From Amaurobius ferox (Eukaryota > Arthropoda > Arachnida > Araneae > Amaurobiidae): a stretch of DNA of 64,000 nt. This document shows, piece by piece, positions 56,001 through 60,334 of this stretch. Position 1 is the stretch's first letter; each line of letters starts with the position of its first letter. The notes under the pieces are model-generated. The model ran no database searches, was not told the origin of the DNA, and saw nothing but the letters and a program-made list of their open reading frames with translations. The translations under genes were made by a program, and so were the position numbers. The DNA is taken from positions 64,145,040 through 64,209,039 of the forward strand of contig OX578138.1 in NCBI GenBank assembly GCA_951213105.1, in the 5' to 3' direction.

Positions 56001-59000
56001 CTGACATCCTCCCAAACGTGTTTGAAATGGATTCAGGAGGTCCTAAATGTGCATATTCATAAAATTTCGAATTCGAAAATTTTTAGGAAAACAATACTTT
56101 TTGCATAAAATACTTTTGTGAGAAAGTAAAAATCCATGAGATATTTAGAACTAGAGCAACACAACTGAACTAGATTAGAAATTAGAAGAATAATTAAAAA
56201 CTGACTCTCATTTGATTCTCCTATGAATGCTAAATTACATTATAACAACTAATATGATTGAAAATTATGTTAATATTGATGTTAAATAATGTGTATAGAA
56301 AGTATAAATATATAGAACTATAAGTATATAGAAAGTATAAGTATATAGAAATTTAAGAAAAATTAGAAATATGTATATAAATTAATAAATTTGTATATAC
56401 ATTTAATATAAAATATACATAAGAGAGATGAGAAAAAGACTTCTAGCCTGACAGTTTTTACTTTCACATAAGTAAGGATGAATGTAATAAAAGTATACGA
56501 GTGTCAAGGAAAAGTCATGGACTAGGACAAAACTGGAGACGTATTAGGGTTAGGACAAAAACTCGAGACATATTAGAGTTATCGTATATATTTTTATACA
56601 GGTGTATAGGAAACCCCTATAGCACTACACAATGAGACAACTTTAGAAAAGCTGACCCCTTTTTTAGGGGAATGCAGAGAGCTATCATGCTTTCTATCAA
56701 AGATAAGGGAAAAAAGTCAATTACAAAGTTGTGGAGGTTTGCAAAATTAGCATTTTTGATCCCATAGAAAAAGCTGCTAAACAATGCTAACAATGAATAA
56801 AGAAATTTAAAAAAAGGACAATTTTATTAACCTGCGCACAACAATGTAAATGTAGAGACAATGTTACATTTTGAAGGGAAAAGTTAGATTGTATACACTA
56901 TTTTTCAGGGTTTCATTGTATCATTCCATCTTTCTTTTTTGGAGGTGGGGGGGGGAGATATTTAGTACTAAATTTCCATGCTCTACAAATTAGCCTTTTC
57001 CCCCGATCTCTAACAGGAATCAATTTAGACCCCCATAACCCCTTAAAAAAGGGACACAGCCTCCTAAAGTTGTCTCATCGTGCAGCGCCATTGCAGTTTT
57101 CTATACACCTGCATAAAAGAATATATGGCATTTCAAATATTTGAGTTATTGGCCTGATCCATGACTTTCTTTGACACCCTGAATATACATGTATTTTTAG
57201 CAGTTAAGAATATATATTTATTTTATTTGATTGTTTTCAATTGCACGTTTGATTATAAATAAGATATAATATTTGAATAAAAATCTTAATCTAATCAGTA
57301 ATCAAAAAATATTTTTGCAGCGATAACATAGGAAGAGAGAATATTACGATTTTGATGTGGAAAGAAAATGATTTTATGATAACCAAATTCAGTGAAGAAA
57401 ATTTATTTAGAAATAATTATATAAAAATCATTTGGACTAAAAAAGTTGACAATAAAAACATAACATGATTCTAAATTTATTGTTAGTACGTTGAAACAAA
57501 ATCTCTGCAATCTATATGCCAACCAAACTTACTGCCTAATTTAAATACTGTTGCTGGTAGCAAATCTCAACATGCATTTTCCAATAAAACACCTGGCAAT
57601 CAGCACTGTTTCATGTGAAACATTTATTAATATACAAAAAAAAATATATTGGAATTATTCTATCAAATTTAAATCTTTTTGCAAAAATAAAAAAATATTT
57701 TTTACGTAAAAACATTCTTATTAAATCTAGATAATTATATTTTCTCTAAGAAGTATCAGCATTAAAATTTTATGTTTATTTACATGTACAATTCCATAAG
57801 CAATCTACAAGTGGCATTAATTACTGCCATTTGTACACAAATACATGTGGAGATATGAAAAATGGGGTATTTTGATTTCCAATATTTTGATAAATTAGGT
57901 GAGCATCTTGGATCCTAATATTGATAAAGATCATTAAAATTCGTTAAATTAAGATATAAAGTTATAAATAACAGCAGCACACCTACCTTTTCACAATGCT
58001 CCATAAACTCCGCCAAATTTAAAAGGGTTTGAGTTATCTCTGGAATATTTTGTGTAGTTAATGCTTGTTCTAAACTGTCGGCTAATTCTGCTTGCTCTGA
58101 TTCATGTAACTCAGACCAGCAAGATAAAAATATGGCATTGAACATATCTCTGAAATGATCAAATACTTAAGATTAGAACAAATTTGTAGACTGAATTAAA
58201 GTTCCATAAAAATAAAATACTTTTGCATATACAGTTAAACAACACTTCAGACAAGCAAGACTAAGACTAGATTCTAGTTAAAATGAAAGATTTTTGGAAA
58301 AAGTTTAGTTGTAATATTAAAACGGTGTAAATCATGCTGTTTAATACTAGTAACACCCTGTTTAAAATGAGCAAAGCCATATTTTTCACCTCAGAATACA
58401 TTTTATAATCCGGCTAAAAACAGAAAACTCGCATATAAATTTTTGACAGTCATTTTTTTAACATACATGTTATGTATTTTACAATCTTCAATAATAGCAG
58501 TCAGATTCATTTGTCAAATATATCTCATCTCTTCAGTGATTTCTTTTGTCATAGTGTTGTATGACTCATTTTTCAGGCAAAAAAAGTTAGATTAGAACCT
58601 TAAGACATTTGGAACATGTGACTTATCTTGCTTCTCTTAATTTGAATACATTGCCATTTTCTTTTCAGTATTCTTCTATTTTTCAAAACCCATATGCTCT
58701 GCTTCTGTAAATTTCTTAAAATGTCTGGCATTAAATAAAAGTTGTTTCATTTTTAAAGAAAATCAAAATTATTCATAAACTGCAGCATGCTGAAAAGAAA
58801 TAAATTTTGAAAATATTCATTTTTTTAAAAATGAAGTTATATGAGTACTATTTTTGTTAAGCATGCCAGTGCAGATTTGCTAGATTTTGTGAGCAATGGT
58901 TGATATAGATATTTTACAGTGATCCAAGGCATCTCATTTTAAGCAAGTTTGACTGTAAAATCGTTAAATAAAATTTACTGCCAATTATTTAGATGTCTGT

Positions 59001-60282
59001 TAAAAAAAAAAGATAAGTAGATTAACTCTCTTATCCAGTTTTGATTTAATCAATCTCTACTTTAGACCATGTACACCAAGCATAATTAGATGATTTTAAA
59101 AACTGTAAAAAATAAATAAATAAATAAATAAAAACAATGCACAATGAATATGAACTTTTAAAAATCATTTTTATGATAAAACTTCAATCCACTATTAATG
59201 AATTTTTCTGAACTTTTACTGTTATGGAAGATTAAAAATTTCTTCGTACACTTTCAGTATATATCTTTTAAATATGTTTCATTTCATCAATGTTTCTTGA
59301 GGGATTTAATTTTCACAGTTTAATTTTGTCATTTGATTAATGTTATTAAATACTATAGGACATGATGTGATTACAATAATCAGTGTCTACTATACAATAA
59401 ATTTGTATTCATACAAATTACTTTATACACAACTTAAAAAGGAACCTCAACTTTTGTTCCGGCTAGTTTCAGCTGGAATTGGGTGGAAACGGTAGGTACT
59501 AGCGAGAAACTAATGTCCCTGAAATATCTCTTGAATTGAGCATGGAGATCCATAGAAAAAAAATCCCAAAGTTTACATGGATTAGCATGTTTGGTAGCTC
59601 TGATTTGAAGTATAATATGTATATTTACATAGTGTGTGTGATTAAGCAGAAACAAACGTACATGTGGTATGTTTATGTAAAAATGATGCAACATTACATT
59701 CATGATGGGAGTGTACATTATTTTTGTAATGAAAACCAAATATTTTATTATGAATACAAATTACTGTATAAGGAATTACAATTATTCAACATATTCTTCG
59801 CAATAATGATACTTTTCGTAGAAATCTGTGAAACACAGGGGAGTTTTGCATCAAGAACATCTCAAAAATAGAATGTTAGTACGCAGTGCACATTGTGGAT
59901 TTTCTATAAGGGTGTGATGGAAGCAAAATGTCAAAGGAGTTTCAAATGATTGTGGTCAATTCAAGAGATATTTTAGGGAAATTAGTTTCTCACTAGTACC
60001 TACCGTTTCCACCCAATTCTAGCTGAAACTAGCTGGAACAACAGTTGAGGTTCCCTTGTTAGTTCTGAATGTCTAATTTAATGTTTTAAATATCACCTTA
60101 AGATGAAAATATAAAGCTATCCTAAACTGTAAAACATTCTGTAATCTTTGTTCATTTTTTTCACCTACTTTGTTGATAATTTCGGCAAACTATTAGAAAA
60201 GCCACAATTACAGGCATTTATGAAAATCCCAGCTTCATTTCTGAAATATTCAGCTAATTATTGTCTATAAAAGTGTTATTTT

Positions 60283-60334
<52 letters not shown>

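Noticed and set aside
59434..59871. ORFs of 101 and 111 residues on opposite strands
   Set aside because: Both lie within a foldback MITE and overlap each other; no conserved domain.
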